Part shown: positions 17,868-26,401 of the stretch, one piece after another | Position numbering within the stretch: position 1 is the stretch's first letter | Layout of the letters: each line of letters begins with the position of its first letter | Source of the DNA: Sedimentitalea xiamensis | GTDB taxonomy: Bacteria > Pseudomonadota > Alphaproteobacteria > Rhodobacterales > Rhodobacteraceae | Reading direction: 5' to 3' | Assembly: GCF_030164465.1 (NCBI RefSeq) | Contig: NZ_JASNJE010000006.1 | Location: 142,786 to 206,785 of the forward strand | Length of the DNA stretch: 64,000 nucleotides | Position numbers and translations under genes: made by a program | The notes under the pieces: model-generated | The model's input: the letters and a program-made list of their open reading frames with translations, nothing else | Database searches by the model: none | What the model was told of the DNA's origin: nothing

Positions 17868-18611
17868 ATGTTGATCTATCCGACCATTGAATTGCAGCAA
17901 GGGCGTTGCGTGTCACTGGACAAGGGACGACTGGACCAGGCCATGATCTGGCATGTCGATCCGGTCGAAACGGCCCGTGGCTTTGCGGCTGACGGCGCCG
18001 AATGGATGCATGTCACAGATTTTGACGCCGTTGAGGGGCGAACCGACAACAGCGATCTTATCGAGACCATCATACGGGCCGCGGGCATTCCGGTTCAGTT
18101 GGGCGGCGGAATCCGAAGCCGGGAAACGGTGGAACGCTGGATCGATAAGGGGGTCGGCCGGGTGGTGATTGGCACCCTCGCGGCGCGCGACCCGCAACTG
18201 GTGCAGGAACTGGCGAAATATTACCCGGACCAGATCGTTCTTGCGGTGGATGTCTGGCAGGGGCAGGTCATGACCGAGGGGTGGCGCACCGCCAGCGCAT
18301 TGACGCCCGAGGCCTTTATTTCGGCGTTCGGCAATGCGCCTTTCGCGGGGATCATCATTACCGATGTCGATACGGACATCTCCGAAGTCGATGCGCAATT
18401 GGGCCTGATTTCGGGTCTTGCGAGGCACGCAAGTTCGCCGGTGATCGCGAGCGGAGTCGTGCGCGGCGCCGATGATATCGCGCGGCTGGCCCATATTCCG
18501 AACATCGCCGGCGCCCTGGTCGGCCGGGCCTTGTTTCAGAAGACGATCGACCTGAAGGAAGCCTTGCGCACGGCGCAGCCGGGACCGGGGCGGATCGCCG
18601 AGTTCCTGTAA
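17868..18611 (+). CDS. HisA-like TIM-barrel paralogue with altered active site
   Basis: The 247-residue protein aligns end to end with phosphoribosylformimino-AICAR isomerase HisA (QLGGGIRSRETVERWIDKGVGRVVIGT, PVIASGVVRGADDIARL, GRALFQKTIDLKEAL). However, the first catalytic Asp is Glu (residue 8, YPTIELQQG instead of AIDL); the Arg after the second catalytic Asp is Trp (AVDVWQG); and the TDILRDG phosphate/catalytic loop is TDVDTDI. It also lies among fatty-acid genes, not his genes. I therefore do not call it hisA: a related isomerase or a non-histidine function is likely. The ATG at 17868 has AGGAG nine bases upstream. Confidence 0.85.
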   Translation: MLIYPTIELQQGRCVSLDKGRLDQAMIWHVDPVETARGFAADGAEWMHVTDFDAVEGRTDNSDLIETIIRAAGIPVQLGGGIRSRETVERWIDKGVGRVVIGTLAARDPQLVQELAKYYPDQIVLAVDVWQGQVMTEGWRTASALTPEAFISAFGNAPFAGIIITDVDTDISEVDAQLGLISGLARHASSPVIASGVVRGADDIARLAHIPNIAGALVGRALFQKTIDLKEALRTAQPGPGRIAEFL

Positions 18612-18741
18612 CGTCACGGTTCCACATTAGGACTGTCCGGACGCGGAAACGCGCTGATGAGAGGTGTGCTGCGCCCTTGCCCCCGTGCCCCGGTGCGGGG
18701 TAAGAGCGATGCGCAGGAGAACACGGTCGAGAGGGCAGGTC

Positions 18742-20007
18742 ATGCGCAGAGTAGTCGTAACGGGATTGGGTCTGGTGACGCCGCTGGCCAGCGGCGTCGA
18801 GGAAAGCTGGTCGCGCCTGTTGGCCGGGGAGTCCGGAGCCGGGCCGATCAAGCAGTTCGATGCAGTGGCGAGCGGTGTGACGACGACCTATGCCTGCGAA
18901 GTGCCGCTGGGCGACGGCAGCAACGGCACGTTCAACGCGGACGACTGGCTGGAACCCAAGGAACGGCGCAAGGTCGATGACTTTATCCTGTTCGGGATCG
19001 CTGCGGCGGACATGGCCGTCCGCGATGCGGGCTGGCTGCCCGAGGCGGAAGAAGACCGGCAACGCACGGGCGTGATGATTGGGTCGGGGATCGGCGGTCT
19101 GAGTTCGATTGCGGACACGGCCGTGATGATCAAGGAAAAGGGCCCCCGCCGGGTGTCACCGTTCTTCATTCCCGGCGCGCTGATCAACCTGATCTCGGGC
19201 CAGGTTAGTATCAGGTTCGGTTTCAAGGGGCCCAACCATTCGGTGGTGACGGCCTGTTCGACCGGCGCGCATGCGATCGGCGATGCGTCCCGGCTGATCC
19301 GGTTCGGGGATGCGGATGTCATGATCGCAGGCGGCGCCGAAGCGGCGATCTGCGAGATCGGCATCGCGGGGTTCAATGCCTGCAAGGCTCTGAGCACGAA
19401 ATTCGCCGATAATCCCAAGGCGGCCAGCCGTCCCTATGATGTCGACCGCGACGGGTTCGTCATGGGCGAAGGTGCGGGGGTCGTCGTTCTGGAAGAATAT
19501 GAACACGCAAAAGCGCGCGGGGCCAAGATCTATGCCGAGGTTCTTGGCTACGGACTTTCCGGCGATGCATATCACATCACCGCCCCGTCGGAGAACGGGG
19601 AAGGCGGCGAGCGGTCGATGCGTATGGCCCTGAAACATGCCGGGCTGGAGCCGAAGGATATTGATTATATCAATGCGCACGGCACGAGTACGATGGCTGA
19701 TACCATCGAACTCGGAGCTGTCGAACGCATGTTGGGAGAGTTCGCCGGGCAGGTCACGATGTCGTCCACGAAGTCGGCCACAGGACATCTTCTTGGGGCC
19801 GCTGGCGCGATCGAGGCGATTTTCGCGATCCTTGCAATCCGTGATCAGGTGGCGCCGCCGACCATCAACCTGGATAACCCGGCGGTGGAGTCCAAGGTCG
19901 ATCTTGCCCCGAACGCCAAGCGCGAACGCAAGATAGATGTGGCGCTGTCCAATTCGTTCGGCTTTGGTGGGACCAATGCCAGCGTCGTCTTCGGAAAACT
20001 CCGCTGA
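18742..20007 (+). CDS. fabF: 3-oxoacyl-[ACP] synthase II
   Basis: This condensing enzyme extends acyl-ACP with malonyl-ACP. The 421-residue thiolase-fold protein shows the Cys-His-His catalytic set (TACSTGAHAIG near residue 170, NAHGTSTMADT near 312, KSATGHLLGAAG near 348) and the glycine-rich end NSFGFGGTNASVVF. I chose the ATG at 18742, giving MRRVVVTGLGLVTPLASG; the frame upstream is not homologous. It overlaps the mltG start by one base (TGATG), so both are coupled. Confidence 0.97.
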   Translation: MRRVVVTGLGLVTPLASGVEESWSRLLAGESGAGPIKQFDAVASGVTTTYACEVPLGDGSNGTFNADDWLEPKERRKVDDFILFGIAAADMAVRDAGWLPEAEEDRQRTGVMIGSGIGGLSSIADTAVMIKEKGPRRVSPFFIPGALINLISGQVSIRFGFKGPNHSVVTACSTGAHAIGDASRLIRFGDADVMIAGGAEAAICEIGIAGFNACKALSTKFADNPKAASRPYDVDRDGFVMGEGAGVVVLEEYEHAKARGAKIYAEVLGYGLSGDAYHITAPSENGEGGERSMRMALKHAGLEPKDIDYINAHGTSTMADTIELGAVERMLGEFAGQVTMSSTKSATGHLLGAAGAIEAIFAILAIRDQVAPPTINLDNPAVESKVDLAPNAKRERKIDVALSNSFGFGGTNASVVFGKLR

Positions 20008-21161
20008 TGTGGCGCAGCCTCGCTTCGAACATGCTGACGTTCCTGATCGTCGCGCTGTTCCTTCTGGTCGGTGTCGTCCTGTGGGGGCAGTCGCAATACA
20101 GGGCGGAAGGCCCCTTGACGGATGCGATTTGCCTGCGCGTGGACCGTGGGTCGAACATGGGGGTTGTCAGCCGCAGTCTCGAAGAACAGGGCGCGGTCAC
20201 TGACAGCCTGATCTTCCGCCTGGGTGCGGATTACACCGACAAGACCGGCCAGTTGAAAGCGGGCAGTTTCCTGATCAGGCCGGGCGCGTCGATGGAGCAG
20301 ATCGTTGATCAGCTGACACGCGGGGGTGCGAGCACTTGTGGTACCGAAATCGTCTACCGTGTGGGGGTCACGAGCACGGAGGCGCAGGTGCGGGAACTGG
20401 ACCCTGCGACAGATAAGTTCGTGGAGAGGGCCGCGTTCGACCCGACCGTTGACGAAGCTCCGGAAGCCTATGTCGAGAAACGGTCCATGGCGGACACAAG
20501 ATACCGGATTTCACTGGCCGAGGGCGTGACAAGCTGGCAGGTCGTCGAGGCTCTGAAAGCCATTGACGCGCTTACAGGCGAGGTGGCTGAAATCCCGGCA
20601 GAGGGGACACTGGCGCCCGACAGCTACGAAATCGTCGCGGGCGCTGAACGATCGGCAATTTTGGCGAGGATGCAGGAACTGCAAACTTTGCGGATCAATG
20701 CGGTCTGGGAAAGCCGCCCCGAGGGGATTTCCCTGGCCAGTCCGGAAGAGATGTTGATATTGGCCTCGATCATCGAAAAGGAAACCGGCGTACCGGAAGA
20801 GCGCGGGCAGGTGGCAAGCGTTTTTATCAACCGGTTGAAACAGGGTATGCGGCTTCAGACAGATCCTACGGTGATCTATGGAATAACCAAAGGACAGGGA
20901 GTGTTGGGGCGCGGCCTACGGCAAAGCGAATTGCGTGGCCAGACTCCTTGGAACACCTATGTGATAGACGGTCTGCCCCCGACGCCAATCGCGAATCCCG
21001 GTCTGGCGAGCCTTGAGGCGGCCGTCGCGCCTGACGAAACAGATTTCGTGTTCTTTGTGGCGGATGGAACCGGCGGGCATGCCTTTGCGACCACGCTTGA
21101 GGAACACAATCGGAACGTGGCGAAATGGCGAGAGATCGAGGCCAACCAGTCGAATAACTAG
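20007..21161 (+). CDS. mltG: Endolytic murein transglycosylase MltG
   Basis: The 384-residue protein has one N-terminal membrane anchor (about residues 9-28) and a periplasmic YceG domain. It cleaves nascent glycan strands and so sets their length. The catalytic Glu is in LILASIIEKETG, followed by VFINRLKQGMRLQTDPTVIYG and the conserved SPYNTY-like WNTYVIDGLPPTPIANPG. The one-base overlap with fabF and the fabF-mltG order are common in alphaproteobacteria. The GTA cluster begins 230 bp downstream. Confidence 0.95.
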   Translation: MWRSLASNMLTFLIVALFLLVGVVLWGQSQYRAEGPLTDAICLRVDRGSNMGVVSRSLEEQGAVTDSLIFRLGADYTDKTGQLKAGSFLIRPGASMEQIVDQLTRGGASTCGTEIVYRVGVTSTEAQVRELDPATDKFVERAAFDPTVDEAPEAYVEKRSMADTRYRISLAEGVTSWQVVEALKAIDALTGEVAEIPAEGTLAPDSYEIVAGAERSAILARMQELQTLRINAVWESRPEGISLASPEEMLILASIIEKETGVPEERGQVASVFINRLKQGMRLQTDPTVIYGITKGQGVLGRGLRQSELRGQTPWNTYVIDGLPPTPIANPGLASLEAAVAPDETDFVFFVADGTGGHAFATTLEEHNRNVAKWREIEANQSNN

Positions 21162-21258
21162 TGTTTCTCGACAGGCCGCTACGGTTGGCCAGTTTCGCGA
21201 AATTAGGATTTTGTTAATTATGCCGGACGGTTACGTGGAAAGGGTTTAGAGAATTCGC

Positions 21259-21287
21259 TTGACTTAGCGAACGGACTCTCGTATAAG
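21259..21287 (+). promoter_or_regulatory. Candidate promoter of the GTA cluster
   Basis: TTGACT (21259-21264) and TATAAG (21282-21287) are separated by exactly 17 bases, the best sigma70-type match in the window. It lies about 100 bp after the mltG stop and upstream of the whole GTA gene run. The predicted transcript would start near 21294 and meet the hairpin at 21314 almost at once. Confidence 0.65.
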
Positions 21288-21313
21288 TTGTGGCATGCTA
21301 GAAGAAGTGGGCG

Positions 21314-21347
21314 AACGGCCACGGGAGTTTCCCGTCGGTCGTTTTTT
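21314..21347 (+). terminator. Strong intrinsic terminator/attenuator in the GTA leader
   Basis: AACGGCC-ACGGGA (21314-21326) pairs with TCCCGT-c-GGTCGTT (21330-21343): 13 base pairs with one bulge and one G-T pair, closed by a 3-base loop, and followed by a run of T (21342-21347). It has all marks of a Rho-independent terminator, yet it lies between the candidate GTA promoter and the first GTA gene. It could also end mltG transcripts, but GTA transcription from the upstream promoter must pass it. Confidence 0.75.
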
Positions 21348-21375
21348 CGTTTCTCTCGTGCGGAGAAGTTCACGC

Positions 21376-21417
21376 ATGAGGCTAATGAGCAAATATGACT
21401 TTGATTACCCCGGATGA
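21376..21417 (+). CDS. Possible 13-residue leader peptide before GTA g1
   Basis: ATG at 21376 with GGAG ten bases upstream opens a 13-codon frame (MRLMSKYDFDYPG, stop TGA) that overlaps the g1 start by 23 bases in another frame. The g1 ATG itself has a poorly spaced ribosome binding site, so translation of this short frame might feed ribosomes to g1. There is no composition evidence beyond that; it may be chance. Confidence 0.2.
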   Translation: MRLMSKYDFDYPG

Positions 21418-21724
21418 GTGCGTTTCGCGAACAGCTGAACTCTTGGAGTCGGTTCACGAGTCACTTCAAAGACTGCGTCAGCAGGCGGAAGACCTGCGTA
21501 TGCAGCTTGAAGCCGGGGAGGATACGGATCTAGCGGACGGTAGCAAACAGGTTGCGGCGATCGAAAGACTGATCGGAGCCTGCCAGAAAGTGGAGATCAG
21601 CCTTGATGAGCAGCACAAACGACAAGCCGGTATTGTCAGAGGGGACTACGCACTCGACATGGACGTCATTCGATTTGAGATCGGGTGCCGTCTTGCTCGC
21701 CTCCGCACCTGCGGAGATACGTGA
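21395..21724 (+). CDS. GTA ORFg1, small terminase subunit (TerS)
   Basis: The 109-residue protein is helical and coiled-coil-like (ELLESVHESLQRLRQQAEDLRMQLEAGED, then SKQVAAIERLIGACQKVEISLDEQHKRQAG). In the RcGTA cluster g1 is the small terminase, which helps TerL engage DNA for packaging; RcGTA packages host DNA with little sequence preference. Position directly before the large terminase and the helical pattern support this. Its last 40 codons overlap g2 by 119 bases in another frame, so either its C-terminal tail or the g2 start could be misplaced. Confidence 0.75.
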   Translation: MTLITPDECVSRTAELLESVHESLQRLRQQAEDLRMQLEAGEDTDLADGSKQVAAIERLIGACQKVEISLDEQHKRQAGIVRGDYALDMDVIRFEIGCRLARLRTCGDT

Positions 21725-23018
21725 AAGTTTTTTGGATGAGATCGGAAAGGGGGGGCTTCGCGCCCTCCCTTTTCTTTTTGAGTTCTGGGCACTGGAGCAT
21801 CAACTGCCACCGGATGGGGACTGGCGTGCCTGGGTTATCATGGGGGGACGGGGCGCGGGCAAGACACGCGCCGGTGCGGAATGGGTTCGAAGCCAAGTGG
21901 AGGGCGCAAGGCCGCTGGATCCGGGACGCAAGAGGCGCGTTGCGCTGGTAGGGGAAACCTACGACCAGGTGCGCGAAGTCATGATCAAGGGCGACAGCGG
22001 GATCCTGGCCTGTTCTCCGCCGGATCGGATGCCGCAATGGAAAGCCAGCGAACGCAAGCTCATCTGGGACAACGGCGCGGAAGCGCAGGTGTTTTCGGCG
22101 AGCGAACCGGAAGCGTTGCGGGGACCCCAGTTCGATGCGGCCTGGGTGGATGAGCTTGCCAAATGGAAAAAGGCGCAGGACACGTGGGACATGCTGCAAT
22201 TTGCGTTGCGGTTGGGTGAGAAGCCCCAAGTCTGCGTGACCACGACGCCGCGCAATGTCAATATTCTCAAGGCGCTGCTGAAATCGCCATCGACTGTCCT
22301 GACGCATGCGCCGACCGAAGCCAACAAGGCCAATCTCGCGGCGAGTTTCCTTGAGGAGGTGCGTAGCCGCTATTCCGGCACGCGCCTTGGCCGGCAGGAA
22401 TTGGACGGCGTTCTGCTCGCCGATGCCGAGGGTGCGTTGTGGACAACCGAGATGCTTCAGAAGGCCCATGTCGAGATCGTGCCTGAACTGGACCGCATCG
22501 TTGTCGCCGTTGACCCGTCGGTGAGTTCCGGGTCCGGGTCGGACGAATGCGGAATCGTGGTCGCAGGTGCCAGGACGCAGGGACCGCCGCGCGATTGGCG
22601 CGCCTATGTTCTCGCGGACTGCACCGTGCAGGGAGTCGGTCCGACCGGTTGGGCAAATGCCGCCATAGCGGCGATGGATGTCCACGGAGCAGAGCGGCTC
22701 GTGGCGGAAGTCAACCAGGGGGGGCAACTGGTGGAGGAAGTCATCCGGCAAGTCGATCCGCTGGTGGCCTACAAAGGCGTCCATGCGGCGCGGGGTAAAT
22801 CCGCCAGAGCCGAACCTGTCGCCGCGCTCTATGAACAGGGGCGCGTGAGGCATGTGAGGGGGCTGACCGCTCTGGAAGAACAAATGTGCCTTATGACTCC
22901 GAGAGGGTTTGAAGGGCAGGGATCACCGGATCGGATGGATGCCCTGGTCTGGGCATTGCACGAACTGATGATTGCACCGGCCGCGCAATACCGGGTTCCG
23001 CGCATAAGAGTTCTTTAA
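21606..23018 (+). CDS. GTA ORFg2, large terminase (TerL)
   Basis: The packaging motor pumps DNA into the head and cuts it. The 470-residue protein has Walker A MGGRGAGKTRAGAEW (about residue 80), Walker B AAWVDELAKWK (about 180) and RNase H-like nuclease acidic motifs (VAVDPSVSSGSGSDECGIV, AEVNQGGQLVEEVI, SPDRMDALVWAL). The ATG at 21606 follows GGAG by ten bases; the real start could be later, since the first 40 residues are weakly conserved and overlap g1. A 14-base palindrome lies just after the stop. Confidence 0.95.
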   Translation: MSSTNDKPVLSEGTTHSTWTSFDLRSGAVLLASAPAEIRESFLDEIGKGGLRALPFLFEFWALEHQLPPDGDWRAWVIMGGRGAGKTRAGAEWVRSQVEGARPLDPGRKRRVALVGETYDQVREVMIKGDSGILACSPPDRMPQWKASERKLIWDNGAEAQVFSASEPEALRGPQFDAAWVDELAKWKKAQDTWDMLQFALRLGEKPQVCVTTTPRNVNILKALLKSPSTVLTHAPTEANKANLAASFLEEVRSRYSGTRLGRQELDGVLLADAEGALWTTEMLQKAHVEIVPELDRIVVAVDPSVSSGSGSDECGIVVAGARTQGPPRDWRAYVLADCTVQGVGPTGWANAAIAAMDVHGAERLVAEVNQGGQLVEEVIRQVDPLVAYKGVHAARGKSARAEPVAALYEQGRVRHVRGLTALEEQMCLMTPRGFEGQGSPDRMDALVWALHELMIAPAAQYRVPRIRVL

Positions 23019-23036
23019 CCCTTCGGTGTTGCGGGA

Positions 23037-23057
23037 CCACCGTACGGTGGGTTTTCC
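23037..23057 (+). repeat. Palindrome after the large terminase gene
   Basis: CCACCGTACGGTGG (23037-23050) is a perfect 14-base palindrome followed by GTTTTCC. It lies in the longest clean gap of the head genes (129 bp between g2 and g3). It could be a weak terminator, an RNA-processing site or a protein-binding site. Confidence 0.35.
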
Positions 23058-23147
23058 GAATTTTACGAAACCTCGATCATAAAGCGTCTCATCGACCCGG
23101 TCGGCGCGGACCGGACTCGCGACGGTGATCAGACAGGAGCTTCACAC

Positions 23148-24335
23148 ATGGTATTTAAATTCTTGCGTCCTGGCGCTGAAGCGAAGGTTGTGGAAACCAA
23201 GGCAAGCGCGACCGGACCCGTAGTGGCCTATCACAGCGCCGGACGGGTTGCCTGGAGCCCGCGGGATACGGTGTCTTTGACGCGGACCGGTTTTTCGGGA
23301 AACCCTGTCGGTTTCCGGTCCGTGAAGCTGATCGCCGAAGCGGCGGCTGCGTTGCCGCTGGTCCTGCAGGATCGCAACCAGCGTTTTGATGTTCATCCGA
23401 TACTGAACCTGGTGCGCCGCCCGAACATGGCGCAGGGCCGTGCAGAGCTGATGGAGGCGCTGTTCGCGCAATTGCTGTTGTCCGGCGACGCTTATGTCGA
23501 AGCGGTTGCGAGCGAAGAAAGCGTTCCTCTGGAAATGCACGTCCTCAGATCGGATCGCATGAAGATAGTTCCCGGTGCGGACGGATGGCCGGTGGCCTAT
23601 GAATACAGTGTTGGTGCGAAGAAACACCGTTTCGATGCGACTGGCCCGGTTTCCCCGATCTGTCATATCAAATCCTTTCATCCGCAAGATGACCACTACG
23701 GGTTCTCACCCATGCAGGCAGCCGCCATGGCGGTCGATGTTCACAACAGTGCGTCACGCTGGTCGAAATCGCTGTTGGACAACGCGGCCAGACCCAGTGG
23801 TGCATTGGTGTTCAACAGCTCGGAAGGGCATGGCGCCATGGGCGATGACCAGTACCGCCGGCTGTCCGAGGAGATCGAAGCGAACTATCAGGGTGCCCGC
23901 AATGCCGGTCGGCCGATGGTTCTGGAGGGTGGTCTGGACTGGAAGCCGATGGGTTTTTCGCCCAGCGATATGGAATTCCAGAAGACCAAGGAATCCGCGG
24001 CGCGGGAAATCGCCTTGGCCTTTGGCGTCCCTCCGATGCTGATCGGGATACAGGGTGATGCAACCTATGCCAACTACCAGGAGGCCAACCGCGCATTCTA
24101 TCGCCTGACGGTTCTGCCGCTGGCCACGCGGGTGGCATCTGCCCTGAGCGATTGGTTGTCACAATTCACCGGTGAAGATTTGGAACTGAAACCTGACCTG
24201 GATCAGGTCCCGGCATTGGCCACTGAACGGGATGCCCAATGGTCGCGAGTCTCGAACGCGGATTTCCTGACGAACAGGGAGAAAAGGGCGCTGCTCGGCT
24301 TGCCTGCTCTGGCCGAAGGGGATTCGGATGGATGA
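23148..24335 (+). CDS. GTA ORFg3, HK97-type portal protein
   Basis: The portal forms the dodecameric ring through which DNA enters the head and to which the tail attaches. The 395-residue protein fits the phage portal family: RSVKLIAEAAAALPLVL, LMEALFAQLLLSGDAYVE, YGFSPMQAAAMAVDVHN, and REIALAFGVPPMLIGIQGDATYANYQEANRAFYR near residue 300, the most conserved HK97-portal stretch. It ends overlapping g3.5 by eight bases. Confidence 0.95.
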   Translation: MVFKFLRPGAEAKVVETKASATGPVVAYHSAGRVAWSPRDTVSLTRTGFSGNPVGFRSVKLIAEAAAALPLVLQDRNQRFDVHPILNLVRRPNMAQGRAELMEALFAQLLLSGDAYVEAVASEESVPLEMHVLRSDRMKIVPGADGWPVAYEYSVGAKKHRFDATGPVSPICHIKSFHPQDDHYGFSPMQAAAMAVDVHNSASRWSKSLLDNAARPSGALVFNSSEGHGAMGDDQYRRLSEEIEANYQGARNAGRPMVLEGGLDWKPMGFSPSDMEFQKTKESAAREIALAFGVPPMLIGIQGDATYANYQEANRAFYRLTVLPLATRVASALSDWLSQFTGEDLELKPDLDQVPALATERDAQWSRVSNADFLTNREKRALLGLPALAEGDSDG

Positions 24336-24555
24336 CAAGAGACCGAGATTTGAGTCTTTCGAGTGCGCCCCAGGTCTGAGGTTGGCGGCGCATGAGCGGG
24401 TTAGCCAGATCCATCACGAAAACCTCGTCCGCCGGTTGGATCGGCTGGACGAGATGATGGAGCGGCTGGAGCGCAAGCTTTGGCTTACGGTCTATGGCGT
24501 TGTCGGCGTGATCCTGAGCCAGGCCGTTCAATCCTTCATCGTTGCGACGCCTTGA
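24328..24555 (+). CDS. GTA ORFg3.5, small membrane-anchored protein
   Basis: The 75-residue protein has a charged helical N-terminal part (HHENLVRRLDRLDEMMERLERKL) and one C-terminal membrane helix (LWLTVYGVVGVILSQAVQSFIVA). A small gene of this kind sits at the same place between portal and protease in RcGTA-type clusters; its function is not established. It overlaps the portal stop by eight bases and is followed after 35 bp by the protease gene. Confidence 0.8.
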   Translation: MDDKRPRFESFECAPGLRLAAHERVSQIHHENLVRRLDRLDEMMERLERKLWLTVYGVVGVILSQAVQSFIVATP

Positions 24556-24590
24556 GCGTCACACACTCAACTCTTGAAAAGGAGAGTTTA

Positions 24591-25148
24591 ATGGGAACCG
24601 AGAACGGACTTGAGCACAAGTTTGCCCGTTTCGGCGATGCCTTGAGCGTCTCGGACGATGCCTTGATCCAGGGATACGCCAGCCTGTTTGGCCAGACGGA
24701 CCAGGGCGGTGATGTCGTTCGGAAGGGTGCCTACGAGCGATCCCTGTCTCAACTGGCGCATGCAGGACAAAGGGTCAAAATGCTGTGGCAGCACGACCCT
24801 GCCCAGCCGATCGGTGTCTGGGACGAGGTCCGGGAGGATGCCAATGGCCTCTGGGTCAAGGGACGGATTCTGGACAGCACCCAGAAGGGCCGGGAGGCAG
24901 CGGCGCTGATCGCGGCCGGGGCGATAGATGGGCTTTCGATCGGGTATCGCACCCAGAAAGCGAGTAAGACGGACAAGGGCCACAGGCTTTTGACTGAACT
25001 GGAGCTTTGGGAGGTGTCGCTTGTGACCTTCCCGATGCTTCCCAGTGCGCGGGTGGCGGCCAAGGCCGAAAACCTGGAGGTGGAAACCACCATGCGTGAG
25101 TTGGCGGCGACATTTCACAGTGCGCGGCTGGAGCTGGCGCGCCGTTAG
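24591..25148 (+). CDS. GTA ORFg4, HK97-type prohead protease
   Basis: The enzyme cuts the scaffold part of the capsid protein during head maturation. The 185-residue protein has the family pattern IQGYASLFGQTDQGGDVVRKGAYERSL, the catalytic His in VKMLWQHDPAQPIG and the catalytic Ser in GAIDGLSIGYR, then ELWEVSLVTFPMLPSA. I chose the ATG at 24591 since AAGGAGAG precedes it by a few bases; 37 upstream codons in frame lie within g3.5 and are not homologous. Confidence 0.94.
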   Translation: MGTENGLEHKFARFGDALSVSDDALIQGYASLFGQTDQGGDVVRKGAYERSLSQLAHAGQRVKMLWQHDPAQPIGVWDEVREDANGLWVKGRILDSTQKGREAAALIAAGAIDGLSIGYRTQKASKTDKGHRLLTELELWEVSLVTFPMLPSARVAAKAENLEVETTMRELAATFHSARLELARR

Positions 25149-25184
25149 CCGCGCCTTTCAATCACCAACAGACAGGATGTTCTG

Positions 25185-26366
25185 ATGAGCAAGACCGACG
25201 GGCTGGCATCGGCCAGTGAAGGTATGCCCCTGGTTCAGGAGGTGAAGCAGGCGATGACCGGCTTCGTAAGTGAATTCAAGGGCTTTCAAGATGAAATTCA
25301 ATTCAAGCTTCAACAAACAGAAAAGCGACTGACCATGCTGGATCGAAAATCCCAAATCGCGGCGCGCCCGCATCTTTCCGCCGCAACCGATGAAATGGCC
25401 CCGCACCAGAAAGCCTTCAACGCCTATGTGCGTTCCGGCGACGATGACGGTCTGCGCGGATTGGACCTGGCAGGCAAGTCCATGTCGACCGCTGTGAACA
25501 GCGATGGCGGTTTTCTCGTCGATCCGCAAACCGCCGACACGGTGAAATCCGTTCTGCAGTCGACCGCTTCGATCCGTTCGATCGCGTCCGTGGTCAATGT
25601 CGAAGCAACCAGTTTTGACGTTCTGGTGGATCACACCGATGTCGGCGCCGGCTGGGCGAGCGAAACCGGGGCGCGGAGCGAAACGGACACGCCTCAGATC
25701 GATCGTATCACCATTCAGCTTCACGAACTGAGTGCTTTGCCGAAGGCGAGCCAGCGGCTTCTGGACGACAGCGCCTTTGACATCGAAGGCTGGCTGGCGG
25801 GTCGCATCGCCGACAAGTTTTCCCGTGCCGAAGCCGCTGCCTTCCTGAACGGCGATGGGCTGGACAAGCCTCGCGGCATCCTGAGCCACAACAAGGTCGA
25901 CAACGATGTCTGGGCCTGGGGCAACATTGGCTATGTGCCGACTGGCGTCGATGGCGACATCGGGTTCGGTGATGCGATCGTTGACCTGGTCTATGCGCTG
26001 GGTGCGCAATATCGGGCAAACGCGACGTTTGTGATGAATTCGAAGACGGCCGGGCTTGTCCGCAAGCTCAAGGACGCCGACGGGCGTTTCCTGTGGTCCG
26101 ATGGTCTCGCCGCGGGCGAGCCGGCACGCCTGATGGGCTATCCTGTCGTGGTCGCCGAAGACATGCCCGACGTTGCAAGCGACTCTTTCTCGGTCGCCTT
26201 CGGTGATTTCAATGCAGGCTATACCATCGCCGAACGCCCGGACCTGCGGGTGCTGCGTGATCCGTTCAGCGCGAAACCTCATGTTCTTTTCTATGCGACC
26301 AAACGTGTCGGCGGTGATGTTTCGGATTTTGCCGCGATCAAATTGCTGAAATTCGGCGTCGCCTAA
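25185..26366 (+). CDS. GTA ORFg5, HK97-fold major capsid protein
   Basis: The 393-residue precursor builds the GTA head. Residues 1 to about 105 form a helical coiled-coil scaffold part (EVKQAMTGFVSEFKGFQDEIQFKLQQTEKRL) expected to be removed by the g4 protease. The HK97 fold follows from about residue 110 (SDGGFLVDPQTADTVKSVLQSTASIRSIASVV, DKPRGILSHNKV, KTAGLVRKLKDADGRFLW). It is followed by a 167-bp structured gap unlike the tight junctions elsewhere in the cluster. Confidence 0.96.
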   Translation: MSKTDGLASASEGMPLVQEVKQAMTGFVSEFKGFQDEIQFKLQQTEKRLTMLDRKSQIAARPHLSAATDEMAPHQKAFNAYVRSGDDDGLRGLDLAGKSMSTAVNSDGGFLVDPQTADTVKSVLQSTASIRSIASVVNVEATSFDVLVDHTDVGAGWASETGARSETDTPQIDRITIQLHELSALPKASQRLLDDSAFDIEGWLAGRIADKFSRAEAAAFLNGDGLDKPRGILSHNKVDNDVWAWGNIGYVPTGVDGDIGFGDAIVDLVYALGAQYRANATFVMNSKTAGLVRKLKDADGRFLWSDGLAAGEPARLMGYPVVVAEDMPDVASDSFSVAFGDFNAGYTIAERPDLRVLRDPFSAKPHVLFYATKRVGGDVSDFAAIKLLKFGVA

Positions 26367-26401
26367 AGCGGCGTCCGATACAGGGCCATTATAGGCTCTG
26401 T

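Noticed and set aside
17868..18611. Naming the gene hisA
   Set aside because: First catalytic Asp and the TDxxRDG loop are not kept and the context is fatty acid synthesis.
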